From Solanum dulcamara (lineage: Eukaryota > Streptophyta > Magnoliopsida > Solanales > Solanaceae), in assembly GCF_947179165.1 (NCBI RefSeq), contig NC_077247.1:44002935-44066934 (forward strand): a stretch of DNA of 64,000 bases. Direction: 5' to 3'. The notes beneath the pieces are model-generated. The model saw only the letters and a list, made by a program, of their open reading frames with translations. It had not been told where the DNA came from and ran no database searches. The translations under genes were made by a program, and so were the position numbers. Below, piece after piece: positions 21,556 to 32,536 of the stretch (position 1 is its first letter; every line of letters begins with the position of its first letter).

Positions 21556-23142
21556 CTAAGCTTCAGATGATAGAGGAGGAATACTCTGTTCATTCCTAAA
21601 GAAATTTGTTGGATCAAATTTAGTCTTCACTTTCACCAGTCTATCAAAGTTGTTCTTGAAATATTTCACTCCCCAAATTTTTGCTTGTGCATAGCTTGTG
21701 TTTCCTTTGTTGTTCACTCCCAAATCAAGATCTCTATAGTTGAAATAAGCAGCTCTAGGAGATTTTGAAACATACTTAGCCATGTATTCATAAAGATTTC
21801 GAATCCAAGCTATGTTTCTTTTAGATTCTTCCATTCTCCCCCAATACACCGCATACTCGATCATGAATATATTTCCATCTCTATGAGGGAAAGGAGTTTC
21901 AAATTCTAAGATGTCACTCAACTTTCCTCCGTAAGGACTAAACTGTAATTCGGCACCTGAGATTTCGCCTACTGATTGATTGAGTAGTTTCCATAGACCT
22001 TCAAGACCATTTATAGAAATTGGACGTTGCACATAGTCTGATTTCCCTTTGAAGAATCCTATTTGATTAGTATTATTCCGATTTAGTAATACATCAAGTG
22101 ATGTTCCCCTAGGGAAACCGGCAAAGAAGAGTATAGATTCGATCCAACTCATCTCAATGCAATCTTCTTTCATTAATCCTAGTTCCGGGAACCTCTTTTG
22201 CATTTCGTGGAGGAGTTCATCTACCCCGCCAACGAACATTGTAGTGAAAAATGCGTAGATACTCCTTTGCCCACCCCCGAATGGAAATTCACTATCTCTC
22301 AAGAAGATTCTGAGGAGGAGATTGTTATCAACTTTGTCTGCGATATGTTGCCATTTGTAAACAAGTTGAGTTGCATTTTGTTCCAATGTTCGTCCTACAT
22401 TGAACACAGTCACCTTTTCTGGAATATCTTGTAGTTTCACCTTCCATGATATAATGAGACCAAAGCTAGTCCCTCCACCTCCTCTAATAGCCCAAAAGAG
22501 ATCCTCACCCATTGATTTTCGATCCAAGATTCGTCCATTAGCATCGATTAATTTTGCATCAATGATGTTATCAGCAGCAATACCGAATTTTCGTGACATC
22601 ATGCCATAGCCCCCACCACTAAAGTGTCCACCAACACCTACAACAGGACTAACCCCAGAAACAAAGGCCAATTTTTTACTTTTTTCCGCAATTCTATAGT
22701 AAACTTCCCCTAGGGTTGCGCCAGCCTGAATCCAAGCAGTCTTTTTTTGAGTATCAATGGAGATTGATCTTAGGTTTATAAGATCAATAATGACAAAGGG
22801 GGTATCCGAAATGTATGAAAGTCCCTCATAGTCATGTCCACCGCTTCGAATTCTAATTTCTAGGTCATGTTTCTTGGAGCAATGTATAGCTGCCTGGATT
22901 TGAGATTCATCATTAGGAGTTAAAATAATTGATGGTTTGAAGTGGGAGGTTATCCTTAGGTTATTTGAATAGGAGTTCAAAATGGTAGAATATGATAAAT
23001 TTTTAGGAGTGTAGATGACTTGTGATATTGAATTTGACGATGAAAGGCATTCAAGAAAGTCATCATGGGTGTTGTTGGCCCATGATGATGAAAGGAAAAT
23101 TGAGAGAAAAAGAAAGATTGCGCATTTGTTGAAAGTAGTCAT
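21556..23142 (-). CDS. Berberine-bridge-enzyme-like FAD-linked oxidase, intact single exon
   Basis: 528 aa, normal length for the plant BBE-like family of secreted flavoproteins that oxidise alkaloids, monolignols, carbohydrates or related substrates. A hydrophobic signal peptide (residues 1-22, ending SSWA) predicts secretion. The FAD-binding half holds RSGGHDYEG, with His103 in the position that binds FAD covalently, and GVGGHFSGGGYG. The C-terminal NYRDLDLG (468-475) is the family's conserved active-site segment. The second covalent anchor, normally Cys in GxCP, is Ser165 (AGT, 22650-22648). Val168, three residues on, sits at what I recall as the oxygen gatekeeper; valine there goes with oxidase activity. 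Lack of introns is usual in the family. The substrate cannot be told from sequence. Confidence 0.93.
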   Translation of the reverse strand: MTTFNKCAIFLFLSIFLSSSWANNTHDDFLECLSSSNSISQVIYTPKNLSYSTILNSYSNNLRITSHFKPSIILTPNDESQIQAAIHCSKKHDLEIRIRSGGHDYEGLSYISDTPFVIIDLINLRSISIDTQKKTAWIQAGATLGEVYYRIAEKSKKLAFVSGVSPVVGVGGHFSGGGYGMMSRKFGIAADNIIDAKLIDANGRILDRKSMGEDLFWAIRGGGGTSFGLIISWKVKLQDIPEKVTVFNVGRTLEQNATQLVYKWQHIADKVDNNLLLRIFLRDSEFPFGGGQRSIYAFFTTMFVGGVDELLHEMQKRFPELGLMKEDCIEMSWIESILFFAGFPRGTSLDVLLNRNNTNQIGFFKGKSDYVQRPISINGLEGLWKLLNQSVGEISGAELQFSPYGGKLSDILEFETPFPHRDGNIFMIEYAVYWGRMEESKRNIAWIRNLYEYMAKYVSKSPRAAYFNYRDLDLGVNNKGNTSYAQAKIWGVKYFKNNFDRLVKVKTKFDPTNFFRNEQSIPPLSSEA

Positions 23143-23201
23143 AATTGATTATTTGTGGTTTGCAAATTTCGAAGATGAAGAAAATGGAAACTAAGAACTT
23201 C

Positions 23202-23209
23202 TATTTATA
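23202..23209 (-). promoter_or_regulatory. TATA box of the BBE-like gene
   Basis: The minus strand reads CTATAAATAG, about 60 bases upstream of the ATG, implying a 5'UTR of roughly 30 bases. This supports the start chosen at 23142. Confidence 0.7.
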
Positions 23210-23263
23210 GTTTTAGCTAGGGAGGAATTAAAAGAAGTTTAATTAGTGTCAAAACCCTAAGAC

Positions 23264-23269
23264 CACGTG
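23264..23269 (-). promoter_or_regulatory. G-box (CACGTG) upstream of the BBE-like gene
   Basis: Palindromic CACGTG within CCACGTGG, 55 bases upstream of the TATA box. G-boxes bind bHLH and bZIP factors in light, jasmonate and ABA responses. Whether it acts here is inference. Confidence 0.5.
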
Positions 23270-23362
23270 GTATAGGATGATATAGAAAACAAGATAGAAT
23301 TTTCTTCTATTAGTTGAAAATAGCAAAATTGAACTCTGCATGCAAATTTTTTACGTCCAAGA

Positions 23363-23385
23363 AATATATATATATATATATATAC
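23363..23385. repeat. (TA)n microsatellite
   Basis: About eleven TA dinucleotides in a row, upstream of the BBE-like gene. Confidence 0.85.
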
Positions 23386-26300
23386 ACATTCCAAAAATTA
23401 GTCAATTGTCATGTCTGTTCATACCGAAGATAAATGCACACGCTTCCTCAAGCCTAACTTTATTAGACACGTTCGTTTGTACGTATATGCCGAATTATGT
23501 AATATATATTTTAAAATATCATATTTTATGTGGATGTCCAGTTTTCTAGCATTTAATTTCCACACCTTCACAATCTCACCCATGATGATTGTCATATTTA
23601 TTACAATCTTTTATATGTCTCTATATAACATTATAAATGGAGGCATAAAGTCTTACACTTCATAACTTGGAAGGAAGAAGAGAATTCTATCTTGTTTTTT
23701 GTATACTTTTGTTAAAAAATAAATTAACTTGACAAATTAAAAAGAAGAGAGTTAGTGAGAAAAAAAGAGGAAATTACAATGTATTTTATATATATCTGTG
23801 TACATTATTCATTGTCAAATCTTTAATAATTTATAGCCAAAGATCAGTTGCCATAGTTGACAAAAGAAAAAGGGGGTGAGGAAAAAGTGGGTATAGAAAA
23901 AAGAAAAAAGAAAGAAACAACATCCACAACATTTATTTTCTAACATTTAACTAATTTTTTTGTTCCATATTGTTACTTTTTTGGCCTAGTATTACAATAC
24001 GTTATCAACATGAGGTGCTCTTTTCTCATCAAGAATGAATGGTAGGTTACTTATATATTGACTTTTATGTTTTGGCCTCCTAATAACTTTTCCGTTGCAG
24101 GCATTATCATATACTGTTTCTATCCATCATTAATTATTTGTGCAATTATTCTCTTTTCATATCAAGAATATTCAATGGTAGATACTTATTGACTTTTATG
24201 GTATTTTTTTTTCCAAAGTACCTTTGCGTTAGATTATAGTTTTGATGATTTGATAAATTGAGATTTGATATGGGATCTGATCCCTTATTAGAATAGAATT
24301 ATTTTGTGCAATTGAAAGTTACAGCTGCAAATAGTACACTGTTAGTAACTTTTTTGTGAGTGCTCGAAATGTCCACTGTGGCAGGCCTCTTGGTCAATAG
24401 AATTGCTTCAAAAGGATGTGGCCATCCTATATTATGTCACATCTAATAAATGGGCACAAATAAGCTTTCAAGAAATCATCTCATTCACAATCAAAAAGGC
24501 AAGAACATTCACTCTCTAGAAATATCAAAGAATTGAACAATGGTTTTTTCATGTTGTCAAAGATTTGAACATTGAAAATAGATGGCTAGTGCCTGATCAA
24601 ATTGATCAGGTCAAACGAAGGAATAGCAGTGGAGCTTAAGAATGTCATTGTTTGTTGTTTCTGAGTTTTTTTCCTTTGCTCGTTTCATGTAAACCAAGTC
24701 CTGATCTATGAAGGAACTTGGTGTTTTGTTTTGAATTATTCTCTTTGTCATTCTGGCATCTATAGCTAGAGTTAACTAGGATGAATTTTTGAAGTCTGAA
24801 CTAAATTAATCTGAGGGGATTAGTTTAGTAGGCAAAGTTGTTGCTTAGTGGTTGAAGACTCTAGGTTATCATAGTAAGGGGGAAGGGATTAAGAGTTTAA
24901 TCCTTGAAATTGCAAGAGTTTGTAATCATTGTTGCTCCTTGTTTGATAATGAAATTTCGCTGAAATCCTGTGAGATAGGTCATGATTTTTCCTCCCTTGC
25001 AAGAGGATTTTCACGTAAAATACTTGTATTTTTAATTTATGTTCTTTACTGTTCTTGTTGTAGTAAGGGACCAGATCAACTGTTAGTTGTGAGAAGCGTA
25101 CAAGTCATCACCTTGTTCTAAAACTGTTGTCGAAATCGCTAAATCAATAACTCATTACGATAATTCGATTCAGATTATAGATTTCGATTCGATTTTGAAC
25201 CGTCCTACTGTCTATCATTAATTATTTGTGCAATTATGCTTTGTTTGTTTTAGAGTTTATAATTTTTGCTATTTGGAGTTTCTTTTTATAGATCGGAAGG
25301 TTTGAAAACTGTTCTTGGAAAATGTGATCAATTTTCTTCCACTGTGATTGATATTATTATTGTCAAGATATGTTAAATAATATTCATTATACTTAATTTC
25401 ATATGTTTTGTTGAAAACTAAATTCACTTTTCCATATAATTATAAAGTGGTAGGACCTTTTAAGTTCAAGGGTGAGTTCGATTGTACTTTGGCTTATCAT
25501 TGGTTGAGAGTAAGACAGCGGATTAAATCTCATCACATCAAGAGTAAGACATCAAGTTACAATTCTGGTGCACCATAATGATAAGATGTTGGGTTGGATC
25601 TCAACGAAAAATGGCCAATAATGTGTTAGTGTATTGATAAGATGTTGGGATAAAGTCCCAATGCACTCTACTAATGATGTAATGATGACTATGACAAAAT
25701 AATATAATTTTGATTAAAACTTATGAAATTTGCCCAATTGATTTGCTTCATTCTCTAATGTGAATGTAGCATTAGTGCACAATATGTTCAAAAAATGACA
25801 AGTGGTTGAATGTATGAATAGGGCATGATAAAATGTCAATAGTCGTCATTGTGGTAATTAAACGGAAGAAAATTATGGATTCATAAAATGGTCCTCCAAA
25901 ACTTGAAAGTAATTTTTGTCATCAAAGTAATATAAAAGGATATTGGGAACGCGGTTATCGTGTCACCTAATAATTTGATACGTTTATAAATCATCCATCA
26001 AAAGAAGGAAAGATAAAGTGGTGTGCTCAACTTTTCAAAGTGATGAGATGGGTTATGTAAATATGTCAAATATCAAGGTATGACAATGAACTTCTAATAA
26101 AAACTTATGGAGCACGTATAAATGGTTATAGTCAACTCTTTGAATAAATTGTGACTTGTGATAAGCATCATGAATGCTTGCCAATTCTTGAAAGTTAATG
26201 TGTCAAAATATAATTAAAAATATGGATATAAACATGTTTCATGTATGATTTGATAAATATCACATTTTGTCTCTACGAGAAGTTTTAAAAAAAAAAGTTT

Positions 26301-26839
26301 AACATAAATGATTATTGATAATATAAAAATAGTAAGTGCCTAAGTTGGAAGGTCACATAAAAATTTGTTAGAAGCAAAAAATCCATGAGAGAATTGCTCG
26401 AATTCGGTAAGCAAATGATGGACGTCCAAGAGTGGCCTAATGATCAATAATGTAGAAAGAATCATGAGGTCTCTCGTGTTCTAGTTTTAGCTTAAGGAAA
26501 AAAAAATACTAGGTAATTTTATCTCATCTGACTAAGCTTACTAATGAAAGGTGAGAGGTAGCAACTATTCCAACACCACCAACCTAAAAAAAATGTTTGG
26601 ATGAAAAAGAGAGACACCATCCAACTCAACACCACAAAAAAGATTGTAAAAAAATCCAGAGATCACATTTATCCTTATAAGAAGAAAAAGAATAAATCAA
26701 CATATACAATATGAATGTAGGACCAAAAATAATTAATTATATGAACCACAAAAAGATTACTACGTTATACATATTTTTTTTAAAAAAAAAACAGAGAAAG
26801 AACTCCGTCATCTTCACTCAGAATAGAAATTTGTTCATC
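23386..26839. other. Intergenic region with decayed copia LTR-like sequence
   Basis: No host gene seen. The stretch 24840-25130 reads like the U5 end of a plant copia LTR (a TTTTCACGTAAAATACTTGT stretch, GT-rich tail) and may be an old solo LTR on the plus strand. The rest of 25440-26700 has scraps such as repeated GATAAGATGTTGGG words but no boundaries I can fix. The open frame at 24852-25121 lies across the LTR-like part and is not a gene. Confidence 0.4.
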
Positions 26840-28562
26840 TCAAATTGCTGATTTCTTGATCTTGTGTCGGTAAAACGCCTTCTTCTTCTTGCTAGAAGAG
26901 TTCCTGATTGTCAGCACAACCTTTCCTGCTTCAGTGTTCTTGAATGTGTTGCGAATTGTTGAGCTCACCTTCTTGTCCTTCTGAATGATAATGGTGTAAG
27001 AAGTCTCATCCTCTGGCACAAATTCCTCCTTATAGCTCACTTCCCCGCCCACAATGGTAACATCCCAGATAAATGTACTTTCCACCTGACATAATTTCAA
27101 CACAAATATTCAAAATCACCGCGTAACAATAGAAAGGGCAAGATTAAAATCTCTCAATATATCCAAGGCTACTTACATCTACTGCTGGTATTTCAATGGT
27201 TTCAGTTGATCCAGCTTTAAGGAGAGTTTCTGAAGCTTCACAGTCAGAGACTGAAAACTCAAAGTCATTGTCCCTCTTCAGTCCACCATATTGAATGGGG
27301 ATTTCATGGATTGGAATGTACCTATTCAAGCCAAACAGTTAAAACTTGAAGTTCAGGACCAAAAATGCTGAATTAATTGAATTTATGTTCGATACATACT
27401 TGAGCAAGGTCTCAGTGACCTTAGCAGGGCGAGCAAATACGAATTTGCTTTTGGTTCGTTGCGTTAGGAAAGGCGAGAGCAGAGAATGGACGGCGTAATA
27501 CCAAAATGGAACATTGATGAATATCTGAAAAACAAACAAGTGAAATTAGTCAGATCTCAGTCGAACACAAATAAGATTTATAATACTTCATAGCTATGTT
27601 AATACTTTAGTACTCACATTTTTGGCAACAAATTCAGGATAGTTATCCTGAAGAAGATCAACAGCTTGTTTTGTAGCAACCCTGACTTCTTTCTTGGATG
27701 GTCCAGGGGAGTTCTTCAGATCATTTATCTGAAGCAGTGAACTAACACCTCCAGCATTGAAATCAAGCTGTTGAATGCCCTTCTCCATTAACTGGACTCT
27801 CCACCTCAAGAACTGGTTCCGTTTCTCCTCCGTCCCAAACGTCTTGTTATACAGCTCTTCATCATCCAAAACTCCAAAAATGTTGTAACAAATAGGGTGT
27901 CCTTGGTTATCAATTCCACTCATGTAAGCGGCTGGAGCAAGATCTGAGCCCAACTCTTCCTCCAAGATTGATTGGATCTTAAAATCCTTCCTCCATTGGA
28001 GTGTTTTCTTCAGCATTTCGAAAGATTCACTCACTTTGTAATCCCTCGCTCTCAAGAATTTCAAGAGAACCACATTGGTTTTCTCATCCCCTTTGCTAGG
28101 CAAAAGGGGTACACCCCAAATTGAGATCTCTTTGTCCACTTCAACAACATCCAAATCATCCTCTTCCTTCTCCTTCTCCTCTTCTTTCCCCTCTATATCC
28201 CCACCATTCGTATTGGAATTTTCCTCATTCTTTCCCTCTTCCTCTTCACCTGATTTCTCTGGAGACTTCTTGATCTCTTCTTGTTTGAAGAGAGTGTTTC
28301 CAAGAATGGCCTCCTCAACTTTAGATTTCAGCTCATTCAATGCCTTCTTCTCATTCTCTTTGAGATCAGAGAGGAAGTTGCTCTCTTCTCTATAAGAAGA
28401 GCTCTTCTCAATTGTATTTGGCTTGACCTCCTCTTCTTCATCTCCTTTTACTTTCTCATTCACCTCAACCTCCTCTACAACCTTCTTAGCAGCCACTAAT
28501 TCCTCTTGTGGAACAACTACTTCAGCCACTTGAGTTGCCTCAGCTTGCACCTCAACAGTCAT
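26840..28562 (-). CDS. Patellin (SEC14/CRAL-TRIO plus GOLD domain), PATL4-like
   Basis: Four coding exons, minus strand: 28562-27618, 27524-27400, 27321-27177, 27085-26840; all GT-AG with phases closing, 486 aa. Residues 1-140 are acidic and Lys/Glu-rich, as in all patellins. CRAL-TRIO-N follows (NVVLLKFLRARDYKV, about 165-195), then the SEC14 lipid-binding domain (about 215-365, ending in FINVPFWYYAVHSLLSPFL) and a GOLD domain (about 385-480, FIWDVTIVGGEVSYKEEF). Patellins bind phosphoinositides and act at membranes during cell-plate formation and trafficking. Length fits PATL3/4/5. Its place beside a primase homolog and BBE-like genes matches Arabidopsis PATL4 as I recall that map. Well supported; subfamily is inference. 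Confidence 0.93.
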
Positions 28563-28622
28563 GTTGATTGATAAATAACACTACTACACTAGTAATGGAT
28601 CTGGAAATCAACTCCCTAAACA

Positions 28623-29345
28623 GCTGAAAAATTAAGTAAAACAAAATTTGAGTCCCCAACTCAATGCCCTAAATAGCCACAAAAAAATGATTTTTTTTTT
28701 ATTTACAATATAGTGAAACTAATTTGAGATCAAGGCATAGTCCAAAAATGTGAAAAATACTCCTCTTAAAGACCCTAAAAAATCAACATTTTCTGTTCAT
28801 GATGTTAGAATAATGGGATTTTTAGTTGAATCTCGTCAATTCCCAACTAAAACCACTACTAACAACAACGTAACCCCACAAGATGGATCTGTGGTCTGGA
28901 GGTTTGAGAAAGTAAAAAAATATTTTCGATAAACCCTCGTCAACTAAAACCTCTACAAACATTAATTACCCCTAGCTTGAAAAGAAGGCGAGATTGTTTT
29001 CAATTGATCTCGTCAACTTAAACCTCTACAGTATAAAAGAAAAATGTCCTAGCACAAATTGTTCTAAAGACCCCAAAAACATAGAACCTCTTATGAATTC
29101 CATTTTAGAAGCACAAAATTAAAACTTGGATAAAACCATTCAAAAATAATATCAAAAAATTCAACAACAATGAGATGGACTTTAATTCAACAACAAAATT
29201 TAAAAAATTAAGAAAAATAAAAGAAGAATTATTAGAAATTCACCTTTTGGACTTGAATGAGCTTGCTTTGCTCTGTCAATTGTCACAATGTGATAGAATG
29301 TTTGGGATGTGAAATGAAAGAGGGGTTTTTGTAACGGTTATATAT
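28623..29345 (-). promoter_or_regulatory. Patellin promoter and probable 5'UTR intron
   Basis: A TATA-like TATATAA lies at 29339-29345 on the minus strand, giving a start of transcription near 29310. A donor AAAAG|GTGAAT at 29244/29243 and an acceptor TTTTTCAG|CTG at 28624/28623 would remove a 620-base AT-rich 5'UTR intron, leaving about 60 bases of leader before the ATG. 5'UTR introns often raise expression of housekeeping-type plant genes. Inferred from signals only. Confidence 0.5.
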
Positions 29346-31489
29346 TTTTCGAAAATGTCTAAAGGGTGTTTGTGGGGCCCAAAACGGTCAAATTTAATTA
29401 TTTATTTTGTGCACCGCAGGGGTTCATGGCATGTTAGAGCCGTTGGGGGATTCGTTTCCAACGCTGGATTCCAGCAAACTTTACTTGTCTTTTTAAATCA
29501 TTTCCCTTTTCAGATCCCACAACACACAACATGTTATTCGTCCACTTTGATTCCCTCCAAATCCACTTGGTTTCATATTATTTGGCTCATGTTAATTTGA
29601 CACAATTTTTAATATAAGTTTTTATTAATAAATATTTTAATAAAGAGTCCAAGTAAGATGAAGTGGAGGGAGTAATTTTTTTACTTTATTTTGGAATTTA
29701 TGGAGTTGGAAAAAAAAACTGTGTTTGATTATATTTTTTGTAAAATGTATTTAAATACAATTGAAAACTGAGTTGAAAGGACATAAATTAGGATAGAAGA
29801 TTAGTAGGTAGTAATGTGTTGTCTTGTTGTCCATTCATATTGATAGTCATAGTATTGCTCTTGTAGTTTCTTGACTTATGTTTCTACCTGTTGTTGATTC
29901 TACTGCGATTATTCTATTGTTTTGATGTTGTTTGCTATTGGTTGTTTTTATATTATCTATTGTTTCTTAGTTTATACTTTTGCAACTCTTTTTGGAACTA
30001 CTTTGGACTATTTTCTTTAAAATGGAGGTTTATTAAAAAAAATCATGTACCTGTAAGGTAGAGTCAAAATCTGCGTACTATATCCTCCTCCAACCATACT
30101 TTTGAAACTATACACTGGCATGTTGTTATTCAACGTAAAACACTTTCGTCATTGAGTTGGCAATAGAAATATGTATCGATCAGTTCGGTTTGATTTATCA
30201 ATTTTTGATTTTTAAATACACTAAATCAATAATCAAACTAATAAGATATTTGTTATCGATTTTCGGTTATCAATTTTTGATCTTTAACGGTTCATTTTTT
30301 GATTTAACCAATAAAAAAATGCTTTCAAAATAAAAATATGACTTCTCAACAATTTTCGAAAATCTTGAACTTTACTAAAAAAAGGAAAAAGAGTTCCTTA
30401 AAAAAATATTCAAATGTTCATTAGATTTAACCCCAATTAGGATGAAACAGTCTCCTTATTGTTTACCAGCGAATTCAAATTTATTGGTAAAGTCGGATTT
30501 TTTGAAAAAGTGGGTGCGGAAAAGAGGAGAAATCAGAAAAGGGAGAAGAAGAGAAGTAAAAAATGAGAGAAATCAAACTCACAATTCACAATCCTAGCCA
30601 TCGTGTCTAACCCTTGCCGTCGTCGTTGCAACTTGCAAACCGTAACCATCGCCGTTCTTAGTTCTTTAGGTTTTGAGTTTTGACATTGTAAACCTAAAGC
30701 GACAATGCCTAAAGGATAAATACAGTGTGAACTGTGAAGTAGTGTGAATTGTGTAGGGCAGTGATAATATGATATAGTGATTATAAATTTATACTACTAT
30801 TTTTTGTTTGATATTTGTGTATGAATAAATATTAAAATAGTAAATTATTATAGTTTTAATGTGTTATCGCCCAATAATCTAATATTAAAAAATTAATACC
30901 AAATTGATAACTCAATAATTTTTTTTAAATAATTATTAACCTAATAATTTAATAACAATACTTTTTCAATTCGATTTATCATCGGTTTGGCAATTTGTCT
31001 GGAAACATATCTCCCCCTTTTGTTGTCTTTTTCCTTGAATTGACGTTGATGAACAATTTATATTCACGTGGTGCTCGACGGCACATCCTTTAAACAAACA
31101 GACCCATAGTCAAAGACTTGTTTTTTATTTATTTTTTAAAATCTCACTTCTGTCTCTTTCTCACCCTATTTAAAATAATTTAAATCTTCTGGTTGGCCTT
31201 TAAAATGAACTTGTTTTAATACTCTGACAAAGTTTGAACTTTATCCGAACTTTATTTAAATTAATCTCTAGTTTTCAATCAAATTTTATTATACCATGAT
31301 AAAATAAATGTCCTTTTGACATAATTGAGGCAACTAGGAAACTATGCTACTTATTCCAGTATTATGACAGTTAATGGTCTTATTTTTTCTCAAAAGTGAT
31401 AACTTATCCGTTTGACAACACTTTTAGGATCTGTTTATTTTGAGTAGTACTTTTGTTAAAATAATTTTTTTTGAAAAAATATCACTAGA
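29346..31489. other. Intergenic, no gene seen
   Basis: AT-rich spacer. The stretch 30160-31000 contains words such as TTCGGTTTGATTTATCA at one end and inverted relatives near the other, suggesting an eroded hAT-type MITE, but the ends could not be fixed. A CACGTGG motif occurs at about 31066. Confidence 0.45.
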
Positions 31490-31700
31490 TATTAAAAATC
31501 AATATTTGAATTTATTTAGGACCCAACTCACCCTAAACACTGAACCTGGTAAGGTAAGGAAAGAAGTAACAGAAGGGAAATATGGAACCAGATGAACACC
31601 AACAAGGGTAATGAAAAGGGCACTGCTGAAAAATGACGGTAAATTGGGTCGGATTTAGGGTGGGTTGAATCCTAAATAAATCCAAATACTGATTTTATTT
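31490..31700. mobile_element. Short foldback (MITE-like) inverted repeat
   Basis: The segment 31497-31537 is the reverse complement of 31655-31697 over about 40 bases with few mismatches (TTTAGGGTGAGTTGGGTCC against TTTAGGGTGGGTTGAATCC), separated by about 115 bases. Non-coding. It could form a hairpin; family not recognised. Confidence 0.6.
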
Positions 31701-32536
31701 TTTTAAATAGTTTTTCCTAAAACTTTAGTTGTCATGTTATTAAATAGATATCGCAAATTGTATTTATGGCAAAAATGATCATAGAGGCTAATTAGGCAAA
31801 ATTAAATGTCTTTTGGAAGACAAAATAAAGATAAGTGGCTTTGATAGGCAATTACTATAAATTAAGTGACCTTTCAAGCATTCAACTTATCTTCATTTTT
31901 ATGCACAGTAGATCTGAAAAGGGTCATTTTCTTCTATTTAATTTGTAAATAGACATGAGAGATCATTATAGGTTACACCTCTAGGTATTATTTCTTGGGA
32001 GTTAGAGACATACATTAATATTATTTAAAACAAATAATAAATGAAAATATAATATAAATTATAAGAAACTAAATCTCCTTAACCTGTGGCCAAGCCGATT
32101 CCATTCTATTCTTCCAAGCATCTTTATAACAATGTCACAAGAACCTTCATTCCAAGTAGAGAATGAAAACATTTCATCTACCAACCTGTCACCTATTTAA
32201 GCACGCTTCTTTGAGAAATCCAACTCCAAGATCTAAAGGAGAACACGAAATTTTTGAAAAGGGAAATCTACGTGTTGTCAAACATTGCTTTGAGTCCTCA
32301 TCTTGAGTAATGTTTCTTACAGATGCAGTAGACGCATAAAATATCGAGGAGAGGGTCAAGTACTGTTTAAAAGATATCTGTGGATTAAAAAACTTTAGTT
32401 GGATGTTATCTTGAACTTTTTTTATGAAAGGGAGAAAGAAGTAAAGAAACAACGGGCAGCAAAAAGAATGGAAAGACTTCACATTGTCGAACTTGGGAAT
32501 CTGTAACACATACCTTAAAACTGAGAACTTTGTGGG
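31701..32536. other. 3' flank of the primase-homolog gene
   Basis: No further gene seen. Part of 32536-32100 is presumably the 3'UTR of the gene ending at 32537. The open frame at 32189-32509 shows no family similarity. Confidence 0.45.

Noticed and set aside
22198..22609. Two plus-strand frames within the BBE-like gene
   Set aside because: Antisense to a complete, conserved coding exon.
28075..28499. Plus-strand Ser/Phe-rich frames within the patellin
   Set aside because: Mirror of the Glu/Lys-rich N-terminal codons on the coding strand.
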